DNA from: Phoebastria nigripes
Taxonomy: Eukaryota > Chordata > Aves > Procellariiformes > Diomedeidae
NCBI GenBank assembly: GCA_035582835.1
Contig: JAYKAV010003365.1
Coordinates: 789,623-853,622, forward strand
Length of the DNA: 64,000 nucleotides
Reading direction: 5' to 3'
Part shown: piece after piece, positions 22,147-34,077 of the stretch
How the letters are laid out: every line of letters starts with the position of its first letter
Numbering within the stretch: the first letter of the stretch is position 1
Translations under genes and position numbers: made by a program
The notes under the pieces: generated by a model
What the model was told of the DNA's origin: nothing
Databases searched by the model: none
What the model saw: only the letters and a program-made list of their open reading frames with translations

Positions 22147-23569
22147 ATATGGCAGCTAAATAATTTTCTAAGTTGAGAGATCACAAAAGAGTAGATTCTA
22201 GTTGGGGGGAGAGGGCTGACATTTAATGTTCTGGGACTTTTTAGCTCATATTAAACAAAACTTAACCAATGAATGTGTTTAAGCTATCTCTAGAATAAAA
22301 TCAATTTTTCTGCTGAACTATATTATCTGTAAAGTAAAATCACGTGTTGCATGGTAGTGTTGCTATTTGCTANTTTTTTTTTTTCCTATTACAAGCAGAG
22401 TAAAACTACTGCATTGTCCAGGCTGAGTTTTGGAAAAATCTATTTAAATACTGTTAATTGTCCACTATTATAAAGATAGATAGTGGAAAACATAATTCTT
22501 TGTCATTGGCAGTCCACGCTTGCAAGAAGAAACTAGATTATTTGCTCTGTGACTGTGGTCCATTACAAAGGACTTGCTCAGGCATGCTAAAAGGGACCTT
22601 GCACAGTGAAACTTCCTGGCTGCTGTGCTGCATTTTAGCTTCTCTCCTGCTGTATGAGTTGATGGCAAGGCCCAGCTGGAAGGGTGCTCTACTTAGTTCA
22701 ACCCTGGCTGTAGTAATGACCCAACAGACCGTATGTATCCCCAAAGTTTTACTACCAGGCTCTGATGCATCTGAACATAGGTGGTATTTCTAATTAAAGA
22801 AGAAGGGGGGGGGGGAAAAGCGTTGGAGCTTGTGGCCTCTTAGTCAGATGAAAATACTCTTCTAATTTTTTCAGCTCCCTTACTATATGTATGCAACTGA
22901 AAGAGTTACACTTATCTTAGATCTTATATCTTTGAGGCATTTTCATATGCAATACTGTACTACTACTTAGAGCTCTGGGTATGCTTTGGATAGCCTCCTA
23001 CAGATGATTTGAATGGTAATTCAGACACTTGGTGCAGATTTAGATCATGATTGTGACAGAGCTTACTATGCAGTATTTTCATTGACCAGTTTGTCCCTGC
23101 TTTGTTTGTGATACATAACTCATCGTAACATTAAAAGAGATGAGATTCTGCAAGAGATGGCACTGTAGGAAGAGGTAACCCTAACAGAAAAAGTTTCCCC
23201 TATAGTAGAATGTAAACTTAAAAGTTGGAATCATCTAGGTAGACTCAACTTCTGGTGGTTCCTAGCATCAGAATGCTTTGCTTTTCAAACTTGATGTTTT
23301 TATAGTACAGGGTTTCTTCTGAAAAATGGAGTAAGATATCTTAAGATTTGTGGCACTTATGGTCAGCAACATGGGGACTCGTCTGTCCTGTATGATAATT
23401 ATTCAGCAAGACAAAGGTCCTGGTTTTCACTAAGTCACTGAAAGACAATTCTGCAGCCCAAAGACTGTAGCTGAGTTCAGAAAGCTTGTGTTTATGCTCC
23501 AACTCAGAGCTTCAAAACTCAGGATCCTTCTAACCCTATAGGTAAAGTCAGTGAGCAGCTAGGCAGAAC
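22147..23569. other. Non-coding, no gene seen
   Basis: Unique sequence with a T run near 22373-22384 and a 10-G run at about 22805-22814. The open frames at 22458-22793 (+) and 22468-22744 (-) overlap and lack any family signal. Confidence 0.5.
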
Positions 23570-24310
23570 CTCATCAGCTGTTCAGTCACACGTAAGAGTG
23601 CTTCAGTTTTGAAAGTGAGCAATAGTTCCATGCCTATGCTCAAGCTCACTTTGGATCCAGAGATTAAATGTTTCCCTCTCTATCTCTTCTCAGACCTCGC
23701 AGAACATGGTGTTCTCGGAGCATGTTTATTGAAGACCTATCAGATGGGCTTTGCACAAAACAAACCAGAGCTACCCCTCCCACTCCTGACTAATAGCTTA
23801 GTGGTTAGAGCATTCCCAAAGAGTGAGGACTCTAGGTTCAGCACCTTTTCTGCCTGAGGTGATTCAAAGTCATGCCTCTTACATGCCTAGGCTCCCAAGA
23901 CGAAGGAATTGGACTAGCTTTTGCTCTCATTTCTGGGCCAGTGAACACCTTAAGGATTGCACGTAAAGCAGGACTAGTGCTGTTGGAAGTGCTGACAATG
24001 TTGCCATCATTAAATAGCTTAACTTTGTTGTTTAGGGAGGAGAAGCTGAAATCACCTCAGGCTTATTAATGACTTGAACTTGGCCTCTATCTTAAGTGAT
24101 CTAACCGCTGAGGTGAGAGCGCCAGCCTCTGTGCTTGAGATTGTGGTCTTGAATAGATGCAGGTGCCTTTTGGTGGTGGGCAGAAAGCTCTAGCACAGTG
24201 AGAAATGAGACTGAAGATGCACTCCTGTCTTCGGTGCTTCCTGTTGCCTAATTTAGGTGGCTTCCAACTTGACTTGCAGGTTTTTGTGAATGCTAGTTAA
24301 GGTGCATTAC
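23570..24310 (+). mobile_element. Ancient sauropsid repeat with a tRNA-like segment (decayed)
   Basis: The stretch carries TAGCTTAGTGGTTAG at 23794-23808 (pol III A-box-like) and GGTTCAGCACC at 23835-23845 (B-box-like, one mismatch to GGTTCRANNCC). It is flanked by blocks that recall old repeats of turtles, crocodiles and birds (TGCCTAGGCTCCCAAG, GGATTGCACGTAAAGCAGGA, TTTAGGTGGC). I recall these blocks together in such genomes but cannot name the family; it may be an old SINE or a non-autonomous DNA element. Boundaries are rough. Confidence 0.5.
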
Positions 24311-27092
24311 CCTCCTCAATTTTTATATAACTATAATAAATATAACTTTTGTGTTCCTTGGTGATAGGCTGGAATGTGATCTTTGCTAAGAGATTCAGGC
24401 ACTGAGGAAGTGGTGCTGTCTTGAGCATCATTGGACTTGTCTCTACAGTGTAAAATTTGACCTTCCACTAAGATACTTCTTCCTTTAAGTACCATTTAAA
24501 GGCTGCTAAACTAGATAACTAAGCTGCCTTTGTTGTGTTCCTGTGGTGAGAACGAACATGAAACTTCTAGCTCACAAGCATCTGAAAAGGCAGTTGAAAG
24601 TGGAGATGTTTTGTCATTTGTTTCTTGCACCTGTTTATAGTACATAGTCTGTCCATAATGCGTAAGGACAATTCCCTCCCCCCCCCGGTACAAGTAAGCA
24701 TGTTTTTCTTCAGTGGGCGTCCTTTCTGAAGGCTTGAGAGCTTTTCTCTTCCCAGTAGATCTCCAGACTTCTTCCACTTCATATCCCCTCACACTTGAGG
24801 GCACTGTAGGTTCATTCTTGCTTTATACTTGAATGGCTCTACAAGCTCTTGGTGGAGGTTTGAACCAGAACTGTGTGTCTCTTGAATATTTTTTGTGAGT
24901 TTTCTCTTTATTTATCTTTAGTTTTGGAGAAAAATGTTCTGATCTAGAAGTTTCTGTTAAAGGAAAAGAAGAACAGTTCTTTAAAATATCAGTGTTGTTT
25001 GTATAAGACTTCATAGTACAGTTTGGCACCTGGAAAGGAAATAATTGGTCTCAGGTGAACTTGCAAGTTGCTTTCAAAACGCAAGTGCAACAAGATGTGT
25101 GTAACCTGCACTACTGCAGCTAGGTGGCTGAAATAAGGTTACAGAACCAGCAGGACAGTCTGGAGGAAGAGCAAAACAGTGTCAACAAGTACTGTACACT
25201 GTGCTGAGTTTAATACAGGGTGAAGCTTAAATTCTTCTTGAAGAGAAATGCGTAGTCTTGTTGCTTTTTAAGTTTTCCCATGCCAAGCTTTTTCACTTGA
25301 CTGTACTATACAGGAACTAGATCATTACCATTAAAAGAACCTGAAGTTCTTCCAAGTTTATATTCAGGCCAAATGAAGTAAGCCTCTAGCAAACATGCAA
25401 CTAGATGACATAATAGCATATATTAAATGTGCAGAGGCCTTTTTGTTTCCCCATCCCCTCATTATATCAAACAATAGGAGATGAAATACATGCCTCTCTA
25501 GTGACACTGTGCATCAACTCTGTTTAATAGAACTTCATTCAAACATAGATCTATGCTCAGTTGAATCTTGTTCATAGTGGATGGCCACAAGCATCCTGAA
25601 ACACCAGAGGTTCTGTGAACAGTACTGTGAAAATCTGCAGCCTGAAAAGAAACTGAATCTTTCTCTGTGACTGAACTCACAGGGTATGCTCCAACACTTC
25701 CAGTCATACTCAGGCCTTCTGATTTTAGGGTAACTTCACATGACTGCACATGAACTAAATTACCATGAACTTCTGTGTAGCTCATCTGTGAAAACTGACT
25801 TGTCTGATTTGCTGTGTAAAACATGTCAAGCAGGGAGTGTCCTGTCAGCTGCTGTGGCTGAAGTGACAAGATTTAACTCACAAGACTCTGGTAAATTGAT
25901 TGTTTGCAGTTGTGTTAACTTACTCTGGTAACAGCTCTTATTAATGTTTACTTTGCCTTCTGTGTTAAAGCATGCCTGCATGCTAAGGCATATATTCCAT
26001 CATCTTAAAAAAATTTTCTTAAAAGATTTTGGAAAGGAAGGAAATGTAGCAAATGCCAAACATCAAGTGGTGCTGTAGACAATTACTGGTTTAATCTATT
26101 GGCAGTAGATTAAAGATGATGGCAGATGATGGCCACTTCTTTCCCTGTTTTCCCACGAGACTGGGCTAATAGTTTTCCCCCCACCTCTNCCCCAAGTGAC
26201 ATGAATTAGTTACACGATTCCTGGGGTGACTGTTTAGTGACCTCCTAGTTGTAAAAGCTTTTATGAATGTCAGAAGCCTAGAGTTATAAATATGGAACTT
26301 CAAAGTGGTGTGGGGTTTTTTGTTTGGTTGGTTTTTGTTTCTGGAATAGCTAGCATAAAACTGAAGGTGGGCTCGTTGTCAGGTTAGCAGGCTTCCTTTG
26401 CAGTGATTCCTTCCCTCTTCTGTGAAGTTTTAATCTTCAAAATATCAAATGGAGAAACAAGCAACCAAAACAAAGGAGAAAAAAACAATTAGCTTTCCTT
26501 TTAGGATTAAGTTATCAGTGTCCTTGAAAGGAGGACTCCATTCAGTTCTTTATTGTGGATTATTACACTTAGTGTGTGGAACCAGGGAAAGCAGTAGTTT
26601 GTGCAAAGTGGAACCTAGTGAGACTGTGCTTGTGTAATGATGCACTGCTAGTGCTTGATTTCTCCCTGCTGGAAATCTGGGAATCTCCCCAGCCTAAACG
26701 ATGTACNTATATTAAATTAATCTATCCCACAGTGGCTTGTTCCATTGTGGGCCTGAGATCTTACTCAGCCAGGCCTTCTGGGTTATTAGACCCAGTTGGT
26801 TGGGAAAGAGGTGATTTATAGACGCTTGAGTGAGTGTAGTTAGACCTGCACCTGGACCAAACAGAGTCCAGGAACAGCAGAAAAGTAAAGAAAGAGTAAC
26901 AAGCTATTTGGGCTCCTACAGTTTATATTGTCCAAGTGCTGGTTTGTGAGTTTTAACTTTTAGAAGAATTACATTATAAGCTGAAGGGGAAAACGGACAC
27001 TTAACTCTGGCATTAGGCTTCCATGGAATGAGGAGATGGTCCAAGCTCTAACAATCCTGTTGCTTCTAGTCATTTCTTTTCTTCCTTCTTAG

Positions 27093-27203
27093 GGTAGAAG
27101 AATTTGATATGTGGTTTTCAGTTAATGACAGTCTAGCAGTCTGCACCTCTGGCTCAAGATCCAGCCTCTTGGAGGACAGAGGCTTTTGGGCTCGCTGCTT
27201 CAG
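27093..27203 (+). other. Possible exon (111 nt) with good splice sites
   Basis: It has a pyrimidine-rich acceptor (CATTTCTTTTCTTCCTTCTTAG) spread over about 22 nt, 111 nt open in one frame (VEEFDMWFSV...RGFWARCF), and a perfect CAG|GTGAGT donor. The open frame starts after one leading base, which does not fit a direct join to exon 1 (phase 0 meets TGA after four codons). No homology recognised. Could be an exon of a non-coding or unlinked transcript, or chance. Confidence 0.2.
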
Positions 27204-28713
27204 GTGAGTTTGGAGCCAGGCAGAGCCTTGTCCAGCAGTGCTGGTGGAGCAGTGCTCAGAACTGAGCAGGGGTTGTAATGCATGCCACTTGCTTTCTTCT
27301 ATGAATATAGAGCTGAAGCAAGAGATGAAGTCTAGCTACCGTTTCTGGAGTGGGAAAGAGAGAGGTATAGGTTGGTGAGGGGGATCAACACAGTAGCTTG
27401 TGAAGTTAGGAAGATTTTTTTGAAGCGTGTTAAGTGTTACCTCCCCTTCACCGGTACGCTTAGGGAAAGGAAAATTCCATATTCCGTAAAGTTTGTGAGA
27501 ACATAAAGCTTTGAGAACATATTCAAAACCAAGCAGTATTTTTCAGTAAGTTAGAGCTTTGTGTGGGTGTTTATATGGGGTAGTTGGGAAAGGTATGAGG
27601 AAAAAGTATAGCTAATAGTAACGTAATAAATGTTGCTTTAGAATTTAGGCACATCTGGCTGATTGTTTGGTGTTCTCATCCTTGAAAAGTGCCCTGTGGA
27701 ATATGCAGGTTTCTGTAGAAAAAGTTTTAGAAACCTTTTTGCCTGTTTTAGCCTTTTAATAGTCTGATTACCAAATGGCAGGGAGAAAGAAGTTCATTCA
27801 GTGCTAGATTGTTGAGACAACCAACTAGTGAATCATAACCCTAATGCCTATTTTGTACTTACTGCCAAATAAAATCATATTATTGGAATGAAGTAGCATA
27901 TATCCTGCTAAGGCACAAGAATACTTGGTAGTTAGCAATCGATCATTTCGCTAAGCTCTATAGCCAGTGATCNTAAGGGAAGAGTGGAACCTGCAAATGT
28001 TAGACTGGCAGAATCTGGAAATGAAAGCAATGTGAATGGTAAAATCCATTCAATAAATGTCTTTATGCCTAGGCTAACTACAGATTTTTAACAGTAGCAT
28101 TTTTGTGCAAATTCTCTATGTCCATGTTAATTAAACTTGCAGTGCATTATTGTTGTAGCCTTTTTTACACTTACTCGACACCATCGAACTCATCAATGTT
28201 TTCCCTATTAATTTTCTTTGAGGTAGACCATCTCTCTTGTCTGATTTGCAGATTCCATTTTTTGTCTCAGCTGTCTGTGCATAGATCAAATTCATGTCTG
28301 CACTTGATGACTATCGTAGTTAGCATATCCTAAACTGAACTCCTTTCAGCCTTTCCCTCCCCTAGTCTCTCATCAAGTCTTCATTGCTCTTGCTTACAAC
28401 TTAGCTATCATCTTACTATTCTCCTACACTATCTCATGCTGCCAACTGATGTGTCATGAAATCAACACACTGTTTTTTAAACACCTGTTCAGTTCCACTG
28501 GTACTTACTACATGAAGCTATTGATTTTTGTATTGACTGTACAGACAGGATCTAACTTTCTGTGCCTATAAAGCACATAACATACTGGGCCTATATCAAT
28601 AACAGTCCTTCCAGATTGCACATACTTGCATCATGCAGGATGTGGGGCTGCAGTAATGCATCCCTCTGATGCACGTTAGCATAGTGGAAGAAGGTACTGC
28701 TGAGGCAGGACGT

Positions 28714-28740
28714 GGGGGGTGGGGGGGGTGGGGGGGTGAG
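28714..28740 (+). repeat. G-quadruplex-forming tract
   Basis: Runs of 6, 8 and 7 G separated by single T. The 8-G run can split to give the fourth G-tract, so an intramolecular quadruplex on the + strand is likely. Confidence 0.75.
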
Positions 28741-29674
28741 GAAATAAAGCAAACGATGTTTAACTGTCTGAAATCCCAAATGAAAGAAAAACTGTCAGCC
28801 TGTGCGAAGTCACAGTTTAGTGTTGCAGCTCCTTGACAGAGTATGACAACTTAGTAGCATCTGCATAAATCTAAGATACAGCTCTAAGAGCTGAAAGCAG
28901 GTGAGTGTAGTAGTATGTTGTTTTGGTTTNTTTTTTTTTTTTCCTTCTAGGTTACTGTGACATGACTTTTTCAAGATGCTTGTGCAGAGGCTTTTTGCAC
29001 TATTTTTTCCAGTGCTTATTGGTGAACCAAAAGAAAACCCCTTGGTAGCATGACTGAACTGTTTATTGTGTTACCATTAGAATATTATTCAAAACTTCCA
29101 GTTCGGGTCTGTCTGAACACAGAAGATGACAATCCTTGTCCTGGAGTTCTTCTTAAAGGTGCTAAATTTCTCTAACAATCTTAAAACTGATTTAAAGATG
29201 AAAATCTTCTCTAAAATGAAACTTATGAAGCAATATAAATTCTACAAACAGACAATTCTCTAATAAAATAATTTTTATTTCTTCCTAAGAGATTAACGCT
29301 GAGATTGTGGTTATTTTGTTGTTCGGTCATCGTATTTGCAAAGTTTTACAGTGAATCTATGAACTTGTCAGCTTCAAATTCTGCTAATCGAAGCTATTGT
29401 AGGTAGCCTTTAAGATCCTATCTTAACTTCTGAAGCCTTTGCCAACTTGGTGTTACATTCACATTCATGTGTCCTTCTGTTGAAAGATACTTTATATGTT
29501 GGTTTGTTGTAAGGAGGAGATGGAAATATAATCGAGACTTTGATCTCTCAAGGACTTGGCACGTGAGTGTTCTCTCTGACTTCTCAAGACTCCTTGCTAA
29601 GAAATCTTCCTCTGGCATTTCTCCCCAAAATGTACCTTCTGCTTCTTTAGTAATGTTGAAATGGGCATAACAGT

Positions 29675-29852
29675 TCTGGGACTGGCCTGGGAGTACAGTT
29701 AAGTTCTGTTCCTGGCCCTGCCACTCTCCGATTTGCTGTGTGATCTTGGATGAGTTACAGCCCCATTTCAGTTGGCTTATCTGTAAAATGGAAATAACGC
29801 TCATGGAACTTTACAGTAATTTTAAGTTATGTGAAAAGCTGCTAGGATAAAG
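29675..29852 (+). mobile_element. MIR/CORE-SINE fragment
   Basis: Shows the MIR order: CCTGGCCCTGCCACT, then the CORE block TGCTGTGTGATCTTGGATGA (29734-29753), then GTTAC..CCCATTTCAGTTGGC..ATCTGTAAAATGGAAATAA. The match to the mammalian MIR consensus is clear although diverged. MIRs are tRNA-derived SINEs mobilised by L2-type LINEs early in amniote evolution, so this is a very old copy by bird standards. No A or B box is readable in the preserved part. Confidence 0.85.
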
Positions 29853-31059
29853 TTATAGAGATATGTTTAGTTGAAGTTGCAGTACTTCCAGTTAACTTTT
29901 ATACACTACTGCACTTCAGAAAACTCCTATAGCATAACATATTAGTATGAAGAAAATTATATATAGATGGAATATGGTGGAAATTATCTCACCTAAGAGA
30001 TGTAATAATTTCTTTTGATACTGTGAACAGGCAACCTACAGTGCTGCTATTTGCCTTTTCATTTAATTTTATTGCCATTTCACTTCACTTTTAATTTGCT
30101 TAATTCAGAAGTGGCTAAACATGTTCAAACTTTCAAAGAAACTGAATTTAAGTTGGGGAGAGAAATAGAGCATGAGTAATAGAAGGAGGTGAAAATAACT
30201 ATATTACAGTCTTTGCATCCACACGTGCTTGCATTTTCCTTCCTTAGAATCCTAAAACATTTGAATTTGGGGGTAGGGTAGATATTCTCATCAAGACACT
30301 GAGCTTTTTTGGCTGGCCATTGAAACGCAGCTAGTTTTGAGAAGTGAGGAAGCTGTTTAGCAGAACACAGCAGTGCTGCACATACGTTGTTCTTTGTATC
30401 CTGACATACTGAAAGTATAAGGGAAAGCAGGATTCGGCCAAACTGGGATCTGGCCAGAAAGCTTGGGCTTAACTTAAGTCAAGAATGGTGTTTGAAAACA
30501 AAACAAAAAAACCCCCATTGCTTGTCTCGGTATGTTTGCCAGCCTGTTCAGCTTAGAAATCGGTAATGGGCTTTATTGTAAAGCATTCCTTTAAAATAGT
30601 GACCTTTGGGGCCAGGCTAGATTGGCATACCTTACGCTAGCACAACCTCAGCACAATTGCAAGATAAGTAAGGCTTGTATGTTAGGCCTTTGTATATTTG
30701 AAGGATATATTCTAATAAACATACCCTGCTTGCATATTACTTCTCCTGCCATCTTACAAGTCGTATTGCAAAGTGGGGCTAGCAGGAGGAAGAAAGGTGG
30801 AGAATGCCATCATGTTGAAATCTGCTATGACTGCAAAGCTGGCCTTCTAAAAGCTGTAAAATCAAGCTATGTTAGGCCATACCTTTTCTGGAAGGTAGAT
30901 ACAAAATAATAGTTAATTTCTGTAGCTGCTTGCAGAAGTTCCAGTGTTCAGTTTGAGAATGGGAGGACAAATCTAAGCCATGTTTTCACTTACATAAATG
31001 TTTTCTCTTATGAAATTCACATGTACTTAATGTAGGGTGCCAGGCTGATCACTGCAGCT
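29853..31059. other. Non-coding, no gene seen
   Basis: AT-rich unique sequence. The frame at 30622-30909 has no recognisable domain or splice context. Confidence 0.5.
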
Positions 31060-31400
31060 GTTTAAAATAGAAAAGCAGATGGAACAAATAGAAAGATTTA
31101 CCACACAGCTTGATCTCTTCCCCTGAAGCAGCCATTCATCATCAGCACCGCCGAGACAAACAGCAAAACGAGTTTCCCTTCAGAGCTGCGATTGGGCTCG
31201 GAGAGGTGGCAGAGCTGCACGACAGCCTCGGGATTGGCCAGGCGGGAACACACCTCTGGAATTTGTTTATTTCCTAAAAATAAGATACAATCTTTTATAT
31301 TTTGTCTAGAGATCTTTTATCTTGCATTTAATATCCAAATAAACTTGAGCAGACAGAGTTAACCTCTTTGGAACGGCTGTAATACTTGAGCTAAATGAGT
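31060..31400. promoter_or_regulatory. Enhancer-like, probably conserved non-coding element
   Basis: A local rise in GC and CpG (31130-31260) in AT-rich DNA, with a dense motif set: two inverted CCAAT boxes (GATTGGGC near 31190, GATTGGCC near 31232), an E-box CAGCTG near 31058-31063, an exact MEF2 site CTAAAAATAA at 31274-31283, GATA-type cores (AGATAC just after it, TTATC near 31319) and a TEAD-like GGAATG near 31402. No open frame or repeat explains the GC rise. Conservation is inferred, not tested. Confidence 0.4.
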
Positions 31401-31950
31401 GGAATGAATTAAGTTTTTTGTTTTGTTGTGTCCCCTGCCTGCCCGTCCCCGTCCCCCCGTCCCCCCCCCCGCACAATGAGGGCTGTGTGAGTTGTCTAGA
31501 TCTGTTTGTGTTTTTCTAGGTGGGTATATATAATATTGAAGAACTTCCTTGCATCCTAACTAGAGCTGAAAGTTGTTTTTCAGATTTTATAATGCACTGA
31601 CTTCAGCTTATACTGAAAGCAGTTATTCTTTTAAAGCTGTTTTTATGTCTGCTCTGTAAAATTTTGTTTACACCTGCAATAATGTCTTTCATTGTTTTTG
31701 TAAATACCAAGTTACTATTCCTGATTGTGTTTTAGTGAGCTATGGCTTCTTTTTTTCATTTAAATAAATTTAAATAGATCTGGAATTTTCTTGGATTTTT
31801 TTTTGAAAGTTAAGGACTTAAAACATTGTGAAGTCCTATGTAAAATAACTTCAGACTATAACTGAATGAGAGATTTGATCAGCTGCAGTGAATGTTCCGG
31901 CTGAGTATCTGGCATAACTGAATACATCAGAACTCATTAACCTACTTCAT

Positions 31951-31951
<1 letters not shown>

Positions 31952-31988
<37 letters not shown>
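31952..31988. repeat. Poly(A) run, 37 A
   Basis: Uninterrupted A homopolymer. No retrocopied gene body with exon-exon junctions was recognised upstream, although an AATAAA lies about 190 nt before it. Confidence 0.95.
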
Positions 31989-31991
<3 letters not shown>

Positions 31992-32696
31992 AAGGGAAGA
32001 AGATTATATGGAAAATATATACGACTTTTGTTGTGGTTCAAATGAGATGCATACAGAACCAGAACGCTGTGAAAAGCTAGTTTGTGAAGCAGGAACTTGT
32101 GTCTTTTTTATCAAGTAACAAGGGTTTGGACAAGCACTAAATACAGGAATATTGACTATAGGGGTTATTGCCTTCAGGAAGAAGAGGCAAAGATACGTAG
32201 GAGAATGAGAAGGGAAATGGATCAGAGTGAAGATTAAAGGCAAGAGAAGCTGACTACCAGAAAGCTCTTTAAACCCAAGTTCAGCTTTTTTTTCCCCCTG
32301 AATAATTGTTTTGCTTCTGGTATGTTTAAATATGGATAAAGTCAGTAGTTGGTAATACTTAAATTGCCAATCAGCTTTTGAATTTTCCTTATCTATATTG
32401 AATTAACGTTTCAAGATTTTCAAAAGACTAGCCTTGCTACATTATTGGTGTTGCTTAACCAACATTAAACATTCCATTCTTAAATCTTTGCACCTTCAGT
32501 GACGGTTTTATAAACTTTCACATTATCCCATTAAAATTTCTTGCTGTTTGGAGTGAAGTGATGTGGAAGTAATACCTGCACTTATGGAGGAATTACCAGC
32601 AAAAGATATTTTAAATTCTCTGATGCACAAGTCTCTTTATTTTGTTTGTTTAAATTCTTAACCCAGAAAAGTGGCTGAGAAAAGCCTTCCTCAGAA

Positions 32697-32700
<4 letters not shown>

Positions 32701-32735
<35 letters not shown>
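32701..32735. repeat. Poly(A) run, 35 A
   Basis: Second uninterrupted A homopolymer, 712 nt after the first. No retroposed body recognised. Confidence 0.95.
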
Positions 32736-32738
<3 letters not shown>

Positions 32739-33898
32739 TAATTCAACAGCTGCAAATGGGGGAGTGGAATGGGAATGGTATTGTTTGATCTCCAAATTTT
32801 TTCTGTTAGTTATAAGCTATATAACAAGCAAAGGTGGCTTTTGCCATAGAGAAAACCTTTTTCCTGTTGGATAGGAATGGGAGAGCTAGCAACCTCATTT
32901 CTTTTATGTTCACTTTAATAACTGGTGATATTTTAAGGAGCTGATGCTTCTGGCATGAATGAGAGGCTGTGTCCTCCTTTCTGCAAAAGGACCCAGTGAA
33001 CAGCCATGAACTCACCTGTATCCACAGCCCCAGGGAGGACTTTCCAGCTCATGTGCCTTGCATGCTGTATATTAGCTCTCAGTAAAAGCAGCCAGCACTG
33101 TTAAAGCCTTAATTCTCCTATGTAGCTTAACTTAAAATCTTACTGAGATTTAAGACTTTCGTACTGTTTCTCATGGAGAAAGTAGATCAGTCTTGTACAC
33201 TTGATTAAATACTGTATGTTCATGTTTGCTGCAGTAGCTGCTGTAGTGATAAGGTATATGCAAAAGGAACAGGGCAAGAAAATATTGATAGATAATGCTT
33301 TAGTTTGAAACTTATTTCCTTTAGTGGATCTTATCATCCACTAGAAAGGAGTAGTGCTTGTTGGAGAGTTTGTTGACTCTTATCTCTGCACAGTTGTGGT
33401 TTTACTGTTTGAAGATGCTGCTGTTTCCCTAAATTTGACCTAAGTGCAACATTGCCCCACAAAACTCCAGCCAACTCAAATTCATGACTTTGATATCAGA
33501 GAAATTATGCCATTTTTAAAGCTAGAAGTGGAAGGCTGTGTAAATTACTTGGTTTTGTATACTTTTGATAAGATTTTAAGAAATTGAATTGCTAGGAGAT
33601 TTGGTTTCTGTTCCCATCTCAACCTCAAAAAGCCTGGACCAGTTTTCATCTTTAGAGGTGAATATGTTACTAAAGTAATATTTTACAATTCTTAGAAGAA
33701 TTGGTAAAGGAAGAGGTTAGTTTTAGTAATTGTGGGTGATAGGCATCTAGAGATGCTGATAGGAAAGAGCTTAGTGTTGGTTGATTTTTTTTTTTTTTTT
33801 CCCTCAGGAAGGCTGTCACCTCACGTTTGACCTAAACAGTGTAACCTCTGTCTCTTTTTAACAACAAAACTTTGTCGATTTTTCTTTTTGATTTGTAG

Positions 33899-34077
33899 GG
33901 CAGTCCTGGATTTTGTCAGATCACCGATTATTTCCAATACTTAAAAGATGCACAAGGCTTAGCATTGTAAAAGGAGTCCTTAGATTGCAAAAGGCTCAAA
34001 ACCCAAGACTGTGATTGAAAACTGTATTCCTGAAGCATAGGGGGGACTTTGGAAGCATAGACTAACTCATTTTGCAG
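33899..34077 (+). other. Possible exon (179 nt) with good splice sites
   Basis: It has a strong pyrimidine tract ending TTTGTAG and a perfect CAG|GTGAGT donor. Read in phase 0, as exon 1 would require, it gives 23 codons (GSPGFCQITDYFQYLKDAQG...) and then TAA at 33968-33970. That would be a short isoform or a transcript subject to nonsense-mediated decay. Another frame stays open for about 37 codons. No homology recognised; may be a non-coding exon or chance. Confidence 0.2.

Larger units (their letters stand above)
24311..29674. other. Non-coding, no confident gene
   Basis: Mostly unique sequence. Holds one weak exon candidate (27093-27203), a strong G-rich tract (28714-28740) and a T run near 28931-28943. 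The frame at 25498-25869 (-) has no recognisable features. Confidence 0.45.

Noticed and set aside
23794..23845. tRNA gene
   Set aside because: A- and B-box-like motifs only; no acceptor stem or anticodon arm of a functional tRNA could be drawn, so it is treated as part of an old repeat.
31400..31988. Processed retrogene ending in the 37-A run
   Set aside because: No exon-derived coding body, no matching target-site duplication seen, and the AATAAA is too far (about 190 nt) from the A run.
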